A stretch of DNA of 47,339 nucleotides from Methylococcales symbiont of Iophon sp. n. MRB-2018 (GCA_003666325.1 QPIL01000110.1:1-47339); one strand, 5' to 3'. Positions 36,183 through 46,653 are shown, counted from the first letter of the stretch. The notes: generated from the sequence alone by a model not told the origin. Numbers and translations: made by a program.

Positions 36183-36883
36183 TTTTGTTTCATTATTTTT
36201 AGTAAAATCCGCCTGCTTTTTAATACTTTCCCTAGTAATAAAAAATCTATCACTCGCCTCATTAATTGCTTGGATTCATATAAGGCTTGCTTGTCCAAAT
36301 TTTCTCTGCCATCCAGAGCTAACAATGTGTGACCACTAATATAACCTGACTTACTTTCTACCATTCCTGTCTGCTCCTTGAAATAATATTTTTTAAAAGG
36401 TTTTACCGCTACATCTAGGTGATCAACTGTTAATTGAAAACCATATCCTATATTCTCAATTAAATTGAGTTCAAAAAACCTTAAATTTTGTTCAATATTT
36501 TTCACATCTATCAGCATTGTTAAACAATGCTGATAAATATTATAAACATCTGGATGAGGATCATTTTTATGTAAAAGCAGACTAATAAGCTCATTTACAT
36601 AAAAGCCGCAATACAAAGAACATCCCGTTAATTGCATGGCTATTGTGTCTATCTCAACATAGCTTAGAACTTTTAATTCATTTTTCCCAATATAGGAAAG
36701 TTTTAAGCCAGAAAAGGGTAATAAAAGCCCTGCTGTTTTGGATCTATTCTTCCTTACACCTTTAGCCAAAATTGAGACTATGCCAAAATCCTGCGTTAAT
36801 ACATCTAAGATTAAACAGGTTTCTTTAAATTTTCTATGTTGTAGGATATATGCATTTTGCAAATGCACAACGCTGCCATTCAT
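36179..36883 (-). CDS. recO: DNA repair protein RecO
   Basis: Helps load RecA on single-stranded DNA in the RecFOR pathway. The 234-residue protein has the N-terminal OB fold ([38 protein letters not shown]) and a helical C-terminal part. The zinc-finger cysteines found in some RecO proteins are not evident, as in E. coli. It lies 8 bases after era and overlaps pdxJ, in the conserved order era-recO-pdxJ. Confidence 0.93.
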   Translation of the reverse strand: MNGSVVHLQNAYILQHRKFKETCLILDVLTQDFGIVSILAKGVRKNRSKTAGLLLPFSGLKLSYIGKNELKVLSYVEIDTIAMQLTGCSLYCGFYVNELISLLLHKNDPHPDVYNIYQHCLTMLIDVKNIEQNLRFFELNLIENIGYGFQLTVDHLDVAVKPFKKYYFKEQTGMVESKSGYISGHTLLALDGRENLDKQALYESKQLMRRVIDFLLLGKVLKSRRILLKIMKQK

Positions 36884-36891
36884 TTAAGTAT

Positions 36892-37779
36892 TTATTTTGG
36901 CTCAGAAAACCCTAAACTTTGCAAAGCACGCTCATTGTTTGACCAACCTTTTTTTAGCTTAACCCAAAATTGCAAATAAACTTTCTGGTCTATTAGTTTT
37001 TCAATATCAATTCTGGCATCTGAGCCTATTTTTTTAAGCATTTCACCTTGTTTACCAATCACTATATTTTTTTGAGTACTGCGTTCAACCCAAATAATGG
37101 CATAGATTTTAGTAATATTTTTTTGTTCTTGGTAGCGTTCAATTTCAACCGTAGTAGCATAAGGAAGCTCATCTCCTAGCCGTCTAGTTAGCTTTTCTCT
37201 AATAATCTCAGCTGCCATAAAACGCATGGAACGATCAGTCACCTGATCTTCTGGATATATCAACTCACTTTCAGGAAGGGTGTTCAATATACTGGTTTCT
37301 AACGCATCAAGATTTGTACTTTTTAAGGCGGATATAGGTAATATATCTTGAAATTGAAAACGCTTTTGAGCCTCAGTAAAAAACGCTAACATCACCTCTT
37401 TATTTTTTACTTTATCTAATTTATTAACAGCAAGAATAACAGGTATCCCAGCACTTTCTAATTTACTCAGAATACGCTCATCATAATCATGCCAAAAAAA
37501 CCCATCAAGTAACCAGACGATAACATCAACACCCAACATGGCACTATCGGCTGTTTTATTTAAGTATTTATTAAGTGCTTTCTTTTCGAGCTGGTGCATA
37601 CCTGGAGTATCCATAAAAATAATCTGTCCAGATTCTGATGTCTTGATCCCTAAAATACGATGGCGTGTTGTTTGTGGTTTTCTTGATGTAATGCTAATTT
37701 TTTGACCCAAGATATGATTCATTAATGTTGATTTACCCACATTGGGGCGTCCAATTAAGGCAACATATCCACATTTCAT
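36892..37779 (-). CDS. era: GTPase Era
   Basis: Essential GTPase for 30S ribosome maturation. The 295-residue protein has G1 GRPNVGKS at 10-17, an effector region with TTRHRILGI, G3 DTPG, and G4 NKLD, followed by a C-terminal KH domain with GKQGEMLKKIGSDARIDIEKL that binds the 16S 3' end. The ATG overlaps the rnc stop by four bases. Confidence 0.97.
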   Translation of the reverse strand: MKCGYVALIGRPNVGKSTLMNHILGQKISITSRKPQTTRHRILGIKTSESGQIIFMDTPGMHQLEKKALNKYLNKTADSAMLGVDVIVWLLDGFFWHDYDERILSKLESAGIPVILAVNKLDKVKNKEVMLAFFTEAQKRFQFQDILPISALKSTNLDALETSILNTLPESELIYPEDQVTDRSMRFMAAEIIREKLTRRLGDELPYATTVEIERYQEQKNITKIYAIIWVERSTQKNIVIGKQGEMLKKIGSDARIDIEKLIDQKVYLQFWVKLKKGWSNNERALQSLGFSEPK

Positions 37780-38459
37780 AATTTTTTTATCTTAATGAGT
37801 TTTAACATTTTTTCTGCCGACCCCTGCTCCGCTTTTTTTCTTGAAACACCTTTTCCCATTGTTGTCTCATTCATAATCAGGGTTGTACATTGAATATTAA
37901 AGGTTTGCGAATGTGCCTCTCCTGTCATTTTTATTAATTTATAGAGAGGTAACTCGATTTTTTTTGATTGCATAAGCTCCTGCAATTCTGTCTTAGGATC
38001 TTTTTTATAACTGCTTAAATCTAATGCAGCCAATTTGTTGGCAAAAATCGACAAAATCCAGTTTTTACTTGCTTCAATCCCTTGATCTTGAAGTAAAGCC
38101 CCCATAATTGCCTCCAGTGCATCGGATAAAATTGAATCGCGTCGATGACCACCACTCTTTAGTTCTCCCGAACCTAGAATCAAATAATCACCAATATTAT
38201 GTTCTTTAGCTAACTCAGCTAAAGATGTTTGATTAACGAGATTAGCTCTTAGTCGACTTAAATCGCCTTCATCTGCTTCAGGAAACATTTCATATAATTT
38301 ATTTGCAATAACAAAACCTAAAATTGAATCCCCCAAGTATTCTAATCTTTCATTGTTGTTTGACCCCATACTTCTGTGCGTTAAAGCCAAAGCAAAAATC
38401 TGGGGATGATTAAATATCAACCCCAGATTTTCAGCCAGTATTTTTGGTTTTCTTATCAT
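37776..38459 (-). CDS. rnc: Ribonuclease III
   Basis: Cuts double-stranded RNA in rRNA and mRNA processing. The 227-residue protein has the catalytic signature ERLEYLGDSILGF at 37-49, a second acidic site in SDALEAIMGAL, and a C-terminal double-stranded RNA-binding domain (DPKTELQELMQSKK onward). It lies between lepB and era as in related bacteria. Confidence 0.97.
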   Translation of the reverse strand: MIRKPKILAENLGLIFNHPQIFALALTHRSMGSNNNERLEYLGDSILGFVIANKLYEMFPEADEGDLSRLRANLVNQTSLAELAKEHNIGDYLILGSGELKSGGHRRDSILSDALEAIMGALLQDQGIEASKNWILSIFANKLAALDLSSYKKDPKTELQELMQSKKIELPLYKLIKMTGEAHSQTFNIQCTTLIMNETTMGKGVSRKKAEQGSAEKMLKLIKIKKL

Positions 38460-38557
38460 TCATTTCCGCCAGCTTCAAATGCGTTATAAAATTTAGCAAG
38501 TTTTTCAAAATGGAGCATGGTTTTTACAATAAACAATAAAATCTTGATAAATTTAGG

Positions 38558-39334
38558 CTACTTTAAAATTGTTCCAATGCGGTCTAACCCAATTCCCTCA
38601 TGTTGCCAATCCCAGCTCATCCAGATAAAAAATGCTTTTCCCACTAAGTTTCGTTCTGGAACTGTACCCCAATAACGGCTGTCATTACTGCTATCTCTAT
38701 TATCACCCATGACAAAATAATGCCCTTCAGGTACAACAAAAACACCTTCCACTGACGGCAGTCCTTGTTTAATTAAGATACTATGCTCCACTCCCATAAG
38801 GTATTCTATAGAATGTTCCGCGCCCGTCATATTCTCTCCCTGCCCTACTCCATAATACTGACCTAATGATGCTTGTTTCGCCAATTTTCCATTGACATAG
38901 ATCTTTTTATTGTAATACGCAACTCTATCTCCAGGCAGCCCCACAACACGTTTTATATAATCCACTTTGGGGTTTTGGGGAAATCTAAAAACAACGACAT
39001 CTCCCGTTTCTGGTTTCCCTATTTCTACTATTTTTGTATGCAATATGGGTAGGCGAATACCATAAGTAAATTTATTGACTAAAATAAAGTCACCAATCAA
39101 TAATGTAGGCATCATTGAACCCGAAGGTATACGAAAAGGCTCCGCTACAAATGAACGTAAAAATAAAACCAAAAATAATACAGGAAATAAAGAACGTGCC
39201 GTTTCAATTAAAAAAGGCTCAGCTTGGTCTAGCGAATTATTTTTTGAAATCTTTAAGAATAAAACATAGCTGCCCCAGATAATGCCAGTAACAAGGCTTG
39301 CAACAACAAGAAAAAAAGAAAAATCGTAATCCAT
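38558..39334 (-). CDS. lepB: Signal peptidase I
   Basis: Inner-membrane serine protease that removes signal peptides. It has 258 residues with two N-terminal membrane segments (about residues 5-28 and 48-62). Catalytic Ser73 is in IPSGSMMPTL and Lys128 in DYIKRVVGLPGD; MGDNRDSSNDSRYWG is the third family box. The Sec and Tat substrates seen in this window (cytochrome, TonB receptor, ligase, MucD) depend on it. Confidence 0.97.
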   Translation of the reverse strand: MDYDFSFFLVVASLVTGIIWGSYVLFLKISKNNSLDQAEPFLIETARSLFPVLFLVLFLRSFVAEPFRIPSGSMMPTLLIGDFILVNKFTYGIRLPILHTKIVEIGKPETGDVVVFRFPQNPKVDYIKRVVGLPGDRVAYYNKKIYVNGKLAKQASLGQYYGVGQGENMTGAEHSIEYLMGVEHSILIKQGLPSVEGVFVVPEGHYFVMGDNRDSSNDSRYWGTVPERNLVGKAFFIWMSWDWQHEGIGLDRIGTILK

Positions 39335-39530
39335 TTTATTAGTAGTAATTAATTGAAAAGTTATACCATTTCAACAATGGTGTGATAGCGCCTATTTTTG
39401 CGCTTATGTGTTTATAAAAAATCTAAACTTACTTATTGAGAACTCAGCAACGGATAAAAAGAATAACAAGACGGCTGGGTTATTTGTTGCCAGTTACCCT
39501 AAAAAGCCTCAATCTATTATAAAAATGCAA

Positions 39531-41330
39531 TTATTTTTTATTAACCTGTAAAACAGCAAGAAAAGCTTCTTGTGGAATTTCAATACTGCCCACTTGCTTC
39601 ATACGCTTTTTGCCTGCTTTTTGTTTTTCTAATAGTTTTTTCTTACGCGATATATCACCACCATAACATTTAGCAGTCACATTTTTCCTCATCGCTTTAA
39701 CCGTTGACCGAGCAATCACTTTTGAACCAATCGCGGCTTGAATAGCGACCTCGTACATTTGTCTTGGTATTAATTCTTTCATCTTCTCAACCAGATCACG
39801 TCCGCGTGATTGACTTAAATCTTTATGAACAATCACTGATAAAGCATCTACTTTATCGCCATTAATTAAAACATCCAGCTTAACCAAGGGTGTTTCCATA
39901 AAACGTACAAACTCATAATCAAAAGAAGCATAACCACGACTGACAGATTTTAAGCGATCAAAAAAGTCTAAAACCACTTCGCTCATAGGCAACTCATATT
40001 TTAAGGTAACCTGTCTCCCCATATATTCCATACTTTTTTGTACTCCACGCTTCTCAACGCACAAACCAATAACACCACCCAGATATTCTTGTGGCACTAA
40101 AATATTTGCTAAAATAATAGGCTCTCTTATCTCGGAAATCATACCAATATCAGGTAATTTTGCAGGGTTATCGACCATAATCAATTCACCCGAATGCACT
40201 TCAACTTCATAAATAACTGTGGGTGCAGTAGTAATTAAATCAATATTATATTCACGCTCTAAACGCTCCTGCACAATCTCCATGTGTAGCATACCCAAGA
40301 AACCACAACGAAAACCAAAACCTAATGCTTGAGATGTTTCAGGTTCAAAATTAAGTGCCGCATCATTTAAGCGTAATTTATCCAGTGCTTCACGCATACT
40401 ACCGTAGTCATCTGAGAGTACGGGGTAAAGTCCAGAAAAAACTCTAGGTTGGATGGTTTCAAAACCTGGCAACACTTCTACCGCAGGATTGTCTACCAAG
40501 GTAATCGTGTCACCTACAGGCGCACCATAAATATCTTTTATTCCAGCGACAAGAAAACCAACTTCCCCAGTATTCAAAACTAAGGTTTCTTGTTCTTTAG
40601 GGGTAAATATGCCAATTTTTTCAGCTAAATACGCTTTCCCTGTAGACATCACCAGCAATTTTTGTTTTTTTCGCAAACTACCGTTTACAATTTTCACCAA
40701 CGAAACCACACCTAAATAATTATCAAACCAAGAATCAATAATCAATGCCTGTAAGGGGGCATTTTGATCACCTGTAGGTGCAGGAAACAAATCAACCAAC
40801 TGCTCTAAAACATTTTCTATTCCTATGCCTGTTTTGGCACTTATCTTTAACGCATCACTTGCATCTATACCAATGACATCTTCAATTTCTTCAATGACTC
40901 GTTCTGGATCTGCTGAAGGCAGGTCTATTTTATTTAATACAGGAACAACCTCAAGACCTTGCTCTATAGCTGTATAACAATTGGCTACACTTTGTGCTTC
41001 CACACCCTGTGCTGCATCAACCACCAATAACGCACCTTCACAGGCGGCAAGAGAGCGTGATACTTCGTATGAAAAATCGACATGACCCGGAGTGTCGATA
41101 AAATTTAATTGATAAGTTTCCCCATTTTTAGCCGTGTAATCAAGGGTAACACTTTGTGCTTTAATGGTAATGCCACGTTCTTTCTCAATGTCCATAGAGT
41201 CAAGAACCTGAGCTTCCATTTCTCGCTCAGATAAGCCTCCACAAATTTGAATAAAGCGATCTGCTAATGTTGATTTCCCATGATCTATATGGGCGATAAT
41301 GGAGAAATTTCTTATATTCTTTTGATCCAC
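39531..41330 (-). CDS. lepA: Elongation factor 4 (LepA)
   Basis: Ribosome-associated translational GTPase with back-translocase or initiation-related roles. The 599-residue length is standard. G1 [11 protein letters not shown]3 DTPGHVDF, and G4 NKIDLP are present, and the C-terminal LepA-specific domain ([20 protein letters not shown]) is intact. The start is GTG, three bases after the mucD stop, so the two genes are co-transcribed. Confidence 0.97.
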   Translation of the reverse strand: MDQKNIRNFSIIAHIDHGKSTLADRFIQICGGLSEREMEAQVLDSMDIEKERGITIKAQSVTLDYTAKNGETYQLNFIDTPGHVDFSYEVSRSLAACEGALLVVDAAQGVEAQSVANCYTAIEQGLEVVPVLNKIDLPSADPERVIEEIEDVIGIDASDALKISAKTGIGIENVLEQLVDLFPAPTGDQNAPLQALIIDSWFDNYLGVVSLVKIVNGSLRKKQKLLVMSTGKAYLAEKIGIFTPKEQETLVLNTGEVGFLVAGIKDIYGAPVGDTITLVDNPAVEVLPGFETIQPRVFSGLYPVLSDDYGSMREALDKLRLNDAALNFEPETSQALGFGFRCGFLGMLHMEIVQERLEREYNIDLITTAPTVIYEVEVHSGELIMVDNPAKLPDIGMISEIREPIILANILVPQEYLGGVIGLCVEKRGVQKSMEYMGRQVTLKYELPMSEVVLDFFDRLKSVSRGYASFDYEFVRFMETPLVKLDVLINGDKVDALSVIVHKDLSQSRGRDLVEKMKELIPRQMYEVAIQAAIGSKVIARSTVKAMRKNVTAKCYGGDISRKKKLLEKQKAGKKRMKQVGSIEIPQEAFLAVLQVNKK

Positions 41331-41333
41331 AGT

Positions 41334-42728
41334 TTAATTGTCTATTTTTAGAGCTAAAAAGATAGGGCTACCTCTACGTTGAATTAAAATAGCAATGGAT
41401 TGGTTCGATGGTAGGCTGGTCAGTATTCTATCAAAATCAGCAACATCACGAACGACATTATTCTGAATCCTTAAAATAATATCCCCTTGTTGAATTCCAG
41501 CATTTAAAGCAGGGCCTTGTTCCAAACTTTGGACTAACACACCTTGTTTAGTTAAATTGCTTTCCTTAGCTTGTTCTGTAGTCAATGTTGTCACCACAAT
41601 GGCAAGTTGATTAATTGCTTTTTTTGGCTCTATTGAATATGCCAAGGTTGATTTATCAGCTAGTAAGCCAATCACAACCTTTATAGTTTTTTTCTTGCCT
41701 TCTCTGATAACTTTAACTTTAATTTTTTCTCCGATGGGTGTAATGCCAACTATAGGCGCTAATTCACTGGCGGTATGAATTGCATTTCCATCAAACTCAA
41801 CAATAACATCACCAATTTGAAACCCTGCTTTTTCTGATGGACTCTCTGCAATTACTCTTGAGACTAATGCACCATAAGGTTTATCCATATTAAAAGATTC
41901 TGCTAACTCTCTGGTCACATCTTGAATTTGAACACCTAGCCAGCCTCTTGATACTGCTCCTTTGGCTTTTAACTGCTCTACAACATTCATTGCCACATCT
42001 ATCGGAATAGCGAAAGATAACCCCATATATCCTCCCGAACGACTATAAATTTGCGAGTTGACACCAATGACTTCACCCTTCATGTTAAAAAGTGGCCCGC
42101 CTGAATTGCCCGGATTAATTGCTACATCTGTCTGAATAAAAGGAACATAATTCCCTCCTGGTAAGCTCCGACCTTTGGCACTAACAATACCCGCAGTTAC
42201 TGATTGCTCAAAGCCAAAAGGTGAACCAATCGCTAATACCCATTCACCCACCTGTAATTGTTTTGATGAGCCTTTGCTTACAATGGGTAAGTTCTGAGCT
42301 TCAACTTTTAGTAAAGCAATATCAGTTCTTTGGTCTGAACCGATTAATTTTGCAATTAATTGCCGTCTATCTTTGAGTTTAACAATAATCTCATCCGCGT
42401 TCTTAACTACATGATGATTCGTTAAAACATAACCATCTTGTGAAATAATAAAGCCTGAGCCTAAAGATTCGGCATTTCTAGGCTCAAACCCTTTGTCAGG
42501 CTGTTGAAAAAAATGACGAAATAACTCCTCCACCTGTGGAGTAACGCCTTCAGGTAAGCTATGACCATTAAGATGTTGAGTTAAATCATCTACTTTTTGA
42601 GTGGTACTGATATTAACCACAGCATCACCCTTTTCCTTAATCATAGAAGTAAAGTCTGGCAATTGAGCCAAAGTAGATGCTGAAATAATGAGCAGATTTA
42701 AAAACACAAAAAAACGATATTCGAGCAT
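41334..42728 (-). CDS. mucD: Periplasmic serine protease, DegP/MucD family
   Basis: Degrades misfolded envelope proteins and, in Pseudomonas, dampens the AlgU response. The 464-residue protein has a signal peptide (residues 1-21), the triad His106 (TNHHVV), Asp136 (RTDIALL) and Ser209 (NPGNSGGP), and two PDZ domains (about residues 255-350 and 365-460). It lies downstream of mucB with 71 bases between; the mucC gene of Pseudomonas is absent. A GGAG ribosome site precedes the ATG. Confidence 0.95.
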   Translation of the reverse strand: MLEYRFFVFLNLLIISASTLAQLPDFTSMIKEKGDAVVNISTTQKVDDLTQHLNGHSLPEGVTPQVEELFRHFFQQPDKGFEPRNAESLGSGFIISQDGYVLTNHHVVKNADEIIVKLKDRRQLIAKLIGSDQRTDIALLKVEAQNLPIVSKGSSKQLQVGEWVLAIGSPFGFEQSVTAGIVSAKGRSLPGGNYVPFIQTDVAINPGNSGGPLFNMKGEVIGVNSQIYSRSGGYMGLSFAIPIDVAMNVVEQLKAKGAVSRGWLGVQIQDVTRELAESFNMDKPYGALVSRVIAESPSEKAGFQIGDVIVEFDGNAIHTASELAPIVGITPIGEKIKVKVIREGKKKTIKVVIGLLADKSTLAYSIEPKKAINQLAIVVTTLTTEQAKESNLTKQGVLVQSLEQGPALNAGIQQGDIILRIQNNVVRDVADFDRILTSLPSNQSIAILIQRRGSPIFLALKIDN

Positions 42729-42799
42729 ACAATCTCCGTTTATATCCTAAAAAGGTAAAAAATTACTAAAAATAAAGGGGTGGTACAAATATAGAGGTT

Positions 42800-43743
42800 T
42801 TACTGAAAAGCAATTCCTTGAGCAATTTCTTCAACTGCCTTGACAGGCACATCACCCATAGCAGTAATTTGATAGTCTTCAGCAATTCGAGTAAAAGAGT
42901 TAACTGTCCCTAAAGTCTGTACGCCTAACTGAGTATCATCAGACTTAACTTCTCTATAAACTGAAACAGAAGAAAAGCCATCACTTAATAATAAATGATC
43001 CACCTTTTTATCTGAAATCCCCGTATCCATTCGGGTAAAAAATACCAGATGGAAGCCAATAGCTTGTTCATCTAAAATAAAATCCATTTTTTCTAGTGCG
43101 TCAGTTTCTTGCAAATGAATATGTGTAATATTGGTATCATCCAAGTTTTTTTCTACTTTTACAAACTTCAGCGTATCGACAACCTGAATATCTGTATACA
43201 CAACTTGCTCCAGAGTTTCTCCCGCTAAGTTATAAACTTCTACTTTTAAAGGTAAAAAATACTCCCTGTCTATCCAGATTTTTCTTGGGTAGCGGTATTG
43301 ATCTACTGGTTTAATAAACACTGTCTGAGAAGATCGCATAGCAACAAATTCTTCTTCTCCCAAAGAATAGCGATAGATAGTATTTAAAGCAGAGAAATCT
43401 ATCGGTAAATCAACGATAAATGATCGGCTGACTGGACGATGATTAACAATCACTTTTTTACTTTTGTTAAAAATGCAACTAATAGTACCTGCATCTCTTA
43501 TGACTTCACGCATCGGAGAATTTAATGATAACAATCTTTCTTGTTCTATTTTTTGATCTGCTACATGTGTATGTTTCATGGTGTCAAGACGACCGTTTTT
43601 AAAAAAAGCAACAGTACCTTGATAGTTGAGTGTTTTCATTGATAGAGACATTTTCTGCAACCATTGCTCTGCACTTGACTCAGAATCAATCGCTAAAACA
43701 CTAAAAACGGGTAAAAAAAAATAAGTAATAAACGAAGCATCAT
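42800..43743 (-). CDS. mucB: Sigma-E regulatory protein MucB/RseB, frameshifted in signal peptide
   Basis: Periplasmic protein that binds MucA/RseA and protects it from cleavage. The continuous frame (42800-43660 and beyond) gives NYQGTVAFFKNG, MREVIRDAGTISC and a MucB/RseB C-terminal domain, but no usable start codon before the mature part. An ATG pair at 43738-43743, one base after the mucA stop, starts MMLRLLLIFF, which would continue as a signal peptide LPVFSVLA into the mature protein only if a T9 run (43713-43721) had ten T. As written it stops early. This is a one-base error, a mutation, or a slippery on/off switch. Confidence 0.85.
43713..43721 (-). repeat. Homopolymer T9 at the mucB frameshift
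   Basis: Nine A on the + strand, T on the coding strand, inside the predicted signal peptide of mucB. One extra T restores a full reading frame from the ATG at 43743. Such runs are prone to slippage in replication and in sequencing. Confidence 0.9.
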
Positions 43744-43744
43744 A

Positions 43745-44296
43745 TTAATTATTGTTTGAAGAAAAATTGACCACCCGTGCAAGCGGTTGGTAGCTCAATG
43801 AACCATGTGTGTATATATCATCACTATGTGCTTGAAGATAAGCCTTAAAGCGCTCATGTTGAGATGATTTTGCCGTTTTTATAGCAGTGCCCTCTTTAAT
43901 GCTTTTATTTTTCACCAGTATTTGAGGAGCTTGAATAGTTGTGACATTAATTTGCTGAGAAACAATAGCCGCGATGATAGCAAAGGATGCCACCATAGCA
44001 ACGGATGCTTTTGACCAAAAACCAAACGATCTTAGTTTAATACTCCGTTTAATACTCCGTTTAGATAAAAAATGATAAGGCTCCTGTTCAATTTCTTGAC
44101 CCACTTTGTCTAAAAAACCAACATCTGCTATCAAAACATCTTTTCCGCTCAATAAATGACTGATTGCGTAATATCTATTCATTGTATTTTTTAACTGTGG
44201 TTGTTGCTTGATTTTTAACAAAAAATCATCTAGCTCAGCATGATCTAATTCATCATCCAGAAACTGAGATATTTTTTGATTTATTTCTTTATTCAT
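43745..44296 (-). CDS. mucA: Sigma-E anti-sigma factor MucA/RseA
   Basis: Inner-membrane protein that holds RpoE inactive until envelope stress triggers its proteolysis. The 183-residue protein has an N-terminal sigma-binding part (residues 1-75, ISQFLDDELDHAELDDFL), one membrane segment (about 95-114) and a periplasmic tail (115-183). Residues 80-87 read RSIKRSIK from a perfect 12-base tandem duplication (44036-44059). It lies 9 bases after rpoE and one base before mucB. Confidence 0.92.
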   Translation of the reverse strand: MNKEINQKISQFLDDELDHAELDDFLLKIKQQPQLKNTMNRYYAISHLLSGKDVLIADVGFLDKVGQEIEQEPYHFLSKRSIKRSIKLRSFGFWSKASVAMVASFAIIAAIVSQQINVTTIQAPQILVKNKSIKEGTAIKTAKSSQHERFKAYLQAHSDDIYTHGSLSYQPLARVVNFSSNNN

Positions 44297-44305
44297 AGCT
44301 TGCCT

Positions 44306-44896
44306 CTAATTGAGCAAAGGGTCTAATTTTTTATCAATGGCTTCGCGTGCTCTAAAAATACGAGAGCGTACTGTACCGACTGGACATTCCATTGTTTGGG
44401 CTATTTCTTCATAACTCATCCCTTCAAATTCTCTCAACATAATTGCATTTTTCATTTCATCAGGTAATTTTTCAATTGCAGATTTAATGGCAGTCACAAT
44501 TTCATCATTCATTAATAAATGCTCAGGCGTGTCCATACCTTTCAGTTGCGGTGCATTCCCAACTTGTTCTGCATCTTGAATATCAATCTGATAATCTGAG
44601 TAACGTCTGCTACGAGACACTAAATAATTTTTAGCAGTATTAATGGCTATTCGATATAGCCAAGTATAGAAAGCACTATCTCCCCTAAACTTCCCTAATG
44701 CACGATAAGCCTTTATAAAAGCCTCTTGTGCAACATCTTGTGCCTCGCTAGGATCTTTAACATAGCGATTAACTAACTGAATAATACGGTGTTGGTATTT
44801 AATGACCAAAAGGTCAAACGCCGACTTATCACCTTGTTGTACCCTACGCACCAAGTCTTTATCTATTTCTGTATTATTGCCAGATTGTTCTTTCAC
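44306..44896 (-). CDS. rpoE: RNA polymerase sigma factor RpoE/AlgU
   Basis: ECF sigma factor for envelope stress. It has 196 residues: region 2 (residues 25-95; YVKDPSEAQDVAQEAFIKAY, AFYTWLYRIAINTAKNYL) and region 4 (about 135-185; LPDEMKNAIMLREFEGMSYEEIA, GTVRSRIFRARE). The start is GTG. It heads the mucA-mucB-mucD operon and is divergent from nadB, as in Pseudomonas, and likely controls its own transcription. Confidence 0.96.
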   Translation of the reverse strand: MKEQSGNNTEIDKDLVRRVQQGDKSAFDLLVIKYQHRIIQLVNRYVKDPSEAQDVAQEAFIKAYRALGKFRGDSAFYTWLYRIAINTAKNYLVSRSRRYSDYQIDIQDAEQVGNAPQLKGMDTPEHLLMNDEIVTAIKSAIEKLPDEMKNAIMLREFEGMSYEEIAQTMECPVGTVRSRIFRAREAIDKKLDPLLN

Positions 44897-44915
44897 AGTT
44901 TTATAATAATGATTG

Positions 44916-44943
44916 TGTGGACAGGATTAAACATCATTAGTTC
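44916..44943 (-). promoter_or_regulatory. Candidate sigma-E autoregulatory promoter of rpoE
   Basis: On the - strand, GAACTA (44938-44943), 16 bases, then TCCACA (44916-44921) resembles the GAACTT-N16-TCtgA consensus of RpoE/AlgU promoters. It ends 20 bases before the rpoE GTG. Autoregulation is known for this family; the site itself is pattern matching. Confidence 0.45.
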
Positions 44944-45029
44944 TAACAACACAAAAAAATTGCTTTCATGGTAATATTTAAAAGCAGTTTTAGTGTACAA
45001 ATTTTCTCCATTATTTTTTATATTTCATA

Positions 45030-46631
45030 ATGACTGAAATACTCACATACGATGTTCTTGTCATTGGCAGTGGCTGTGCAGGTCTTAGTTTAGCATCAAG
45101 ACTCGCCGATCAAGCTCAAATTCTAGTGCTATCAAAAGTTTCATTATCGTCAGGCAGCACATATCATGCTCAAGGGGGTATTGCAGCAGCCCTTGATGCT
45201 GATGACTCTATTGAGTCTCATATTCAGGACACCTTAACTGTGGGCGCTGGTTTATGCGACTTAGATGCGGTTATGGTGACTGTTGAAAGTGCCAAAAGAA
45301 ATATTGAATGGTTAAAAGATCAGGGCGTTAAGTTCACCGAACAACAAGCAGACGATGGTACCAAGTCACTGCATTTAAACCGTGAAGGTGGACATTCTCA
45401 TCGCCGTATCGTGCACGCAGCGGATACAACAGGTAAAACTGTTTCCCAATCGTTAATTGATAACGTCAAGGCACATCCCAACATTACCTTACTCGAAAAT
45501 CACAATGCCATTGATTTAATTGTCAATAACAAATCAAGGCAACGTATTCAAGGTGCATATTTATTAAACACGGTTAATAATCAGGTAAAATCTATTACTG
45601 CTAAAATTGTTGTATTAGCAACAGGTGGAGCCAGTAAAGTTTATCTCTATTCAACAAACCCAGATATATCTACTGGTGACGGTATTGCTTTAGCTTGGCG
45701 TGCAGGATGCCAAATAAGTAACATGGAATTTATGCAATTTCATCCCACCTGCCTATTCCATCCAGAAGAAAGATCATTTCTAATCAGTGAGGCCGTTCGT
45801 GGAGAAGGTGGCAAATTAATTCTGCCTGATGGAACACGGTTTATGCAAAAATATCATCCACAACAAGAGTTAGCACCCAGAGATATTGTTGCCAGAGCAA
45901 TTGATAATGAAATTAAAAAACACGGAATTGATTGTGTGTTTCTTGATATTAGTCAGCAATCGCCAAAATTCATCCAGCAACATTTTCCTAATATTTATCA
46001 ACGCTGCCTAGCATTGGGTATGGATATTACTAGACAAGCTATTCCAGTGGTACCTGCAGCGCATTATACCTGTGGAGGTGTAGTCACTAACCTTCAGGCT
46101 CAAACCAATATATCAGGACTTTATGCTATTGGTGAAGTAGCTTGCACAGGTCTGCATGGTGCCAATAGAATGGCGAGCAACTCTCTATTAGAATGCCTAG
46201 TATTTGCAGAAATTGCCGCTAATAATATTGCCCAACAACTGCCATCTATACCCACCCCAGACTTTGCCCCAAAATGGGATAACTCACTGGTCAGTGAATC
46301 TGATGAAGAGGTTGTGGTAGCTCATAACTGGGATGAATTGCGTCAATTTATGTGGGATTATGTGGGTATTGTTCGCACTGATAAACGTCTGAGCCGAGCC
46401 ATGCACCGACTAGAAATTCTTAAACAAGAAATTGCAGAATATTATGCTAATTTTCACGTAACCAGCGACTTATTAGAACTTAGAAACTTAGTTATTGTTG
46501 CTGAATTAATTATTCGCTGTGCGCAAAGCCGTAAAGAAAGTAGAGGTCTACATTACACCAAAGATTACCCAGAAATTGATCATAGCAAAACCCCAGAAAA
46601 TACCATTTTGAATCCTATAAGAAAAGCATGA
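45030..46631 (+). CDS. nadB: L-aspartate oxidase
   Basis: FAD enzyme that oxidises aspartate to iminoaspartate, the first step of NAD synthesis. The 533-residue protein has the FAD loop GSGCAGLS at 13-20, the GGIAAALDADDS block, HSHRRIVHAADTTG for substrate contact, and the family blocks FMQFHPTCLFHP and TCGGVVTNLQAQTNISGLYAIGEVACTGLHGANRMASNSLLE. It is divergent from rpoE. A hairpin follows downstream. Confidence 0.96.
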   Translation: MTEILTYDVLVIGSGCAGLSLASRLADQAQILVLSKVSLSSGSTYHAQGGIAAALDADDSIESHIQDTLTVGAGLCDLDAVMVTVESAKRNIEWLKDQGVKFTEQQADDGTKSLHLNREGGHSHRRIVHAADTTGKTVSQSLIDNVKAHPNITLLENHNAIDLIVNNKSRQRIQGAYLLNTVNNQVKSITAKIVVLATGGASKVYLYSTNPDISTGDGIALAWRAGCQISNMEFMQFHPTCLFHPEERSFLISEAVRGEGGKLILPDGTRFMQKYHPQQELAPRDIVARAIDNEIKKHGIDCVFLDISQQSPKFIQQHFPNIYQRCLALGMDITRQAIPVVPAAHYTCGGVVTNLQAQTNISGLYAIGEVACTGLHGANRMASNSLLECLVFAEIAANNIAQQLPSIPTPDFAPKWDNSLVSESDEEVVVAHNWDELRQFMWDYVGIVRTDKRLSRAMHRLEILKQEIAEYYANFHVTSDLLELRNLVIVAELIIRCAQSRKESRGLHYTKDYPEIDHSKTPENTILNPIRKA

Positions 46632-46653
46632 CTTTATAGGTCTTTCAATAAAA

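Noticed and set aside
39335-39530. Possible repeat end (ATACCATTTCAACAATGG) in the lepA-lepB gap
   Set aside because: It matches the shared end motif only partly and no repeat body adjoins it, so chance is likely.
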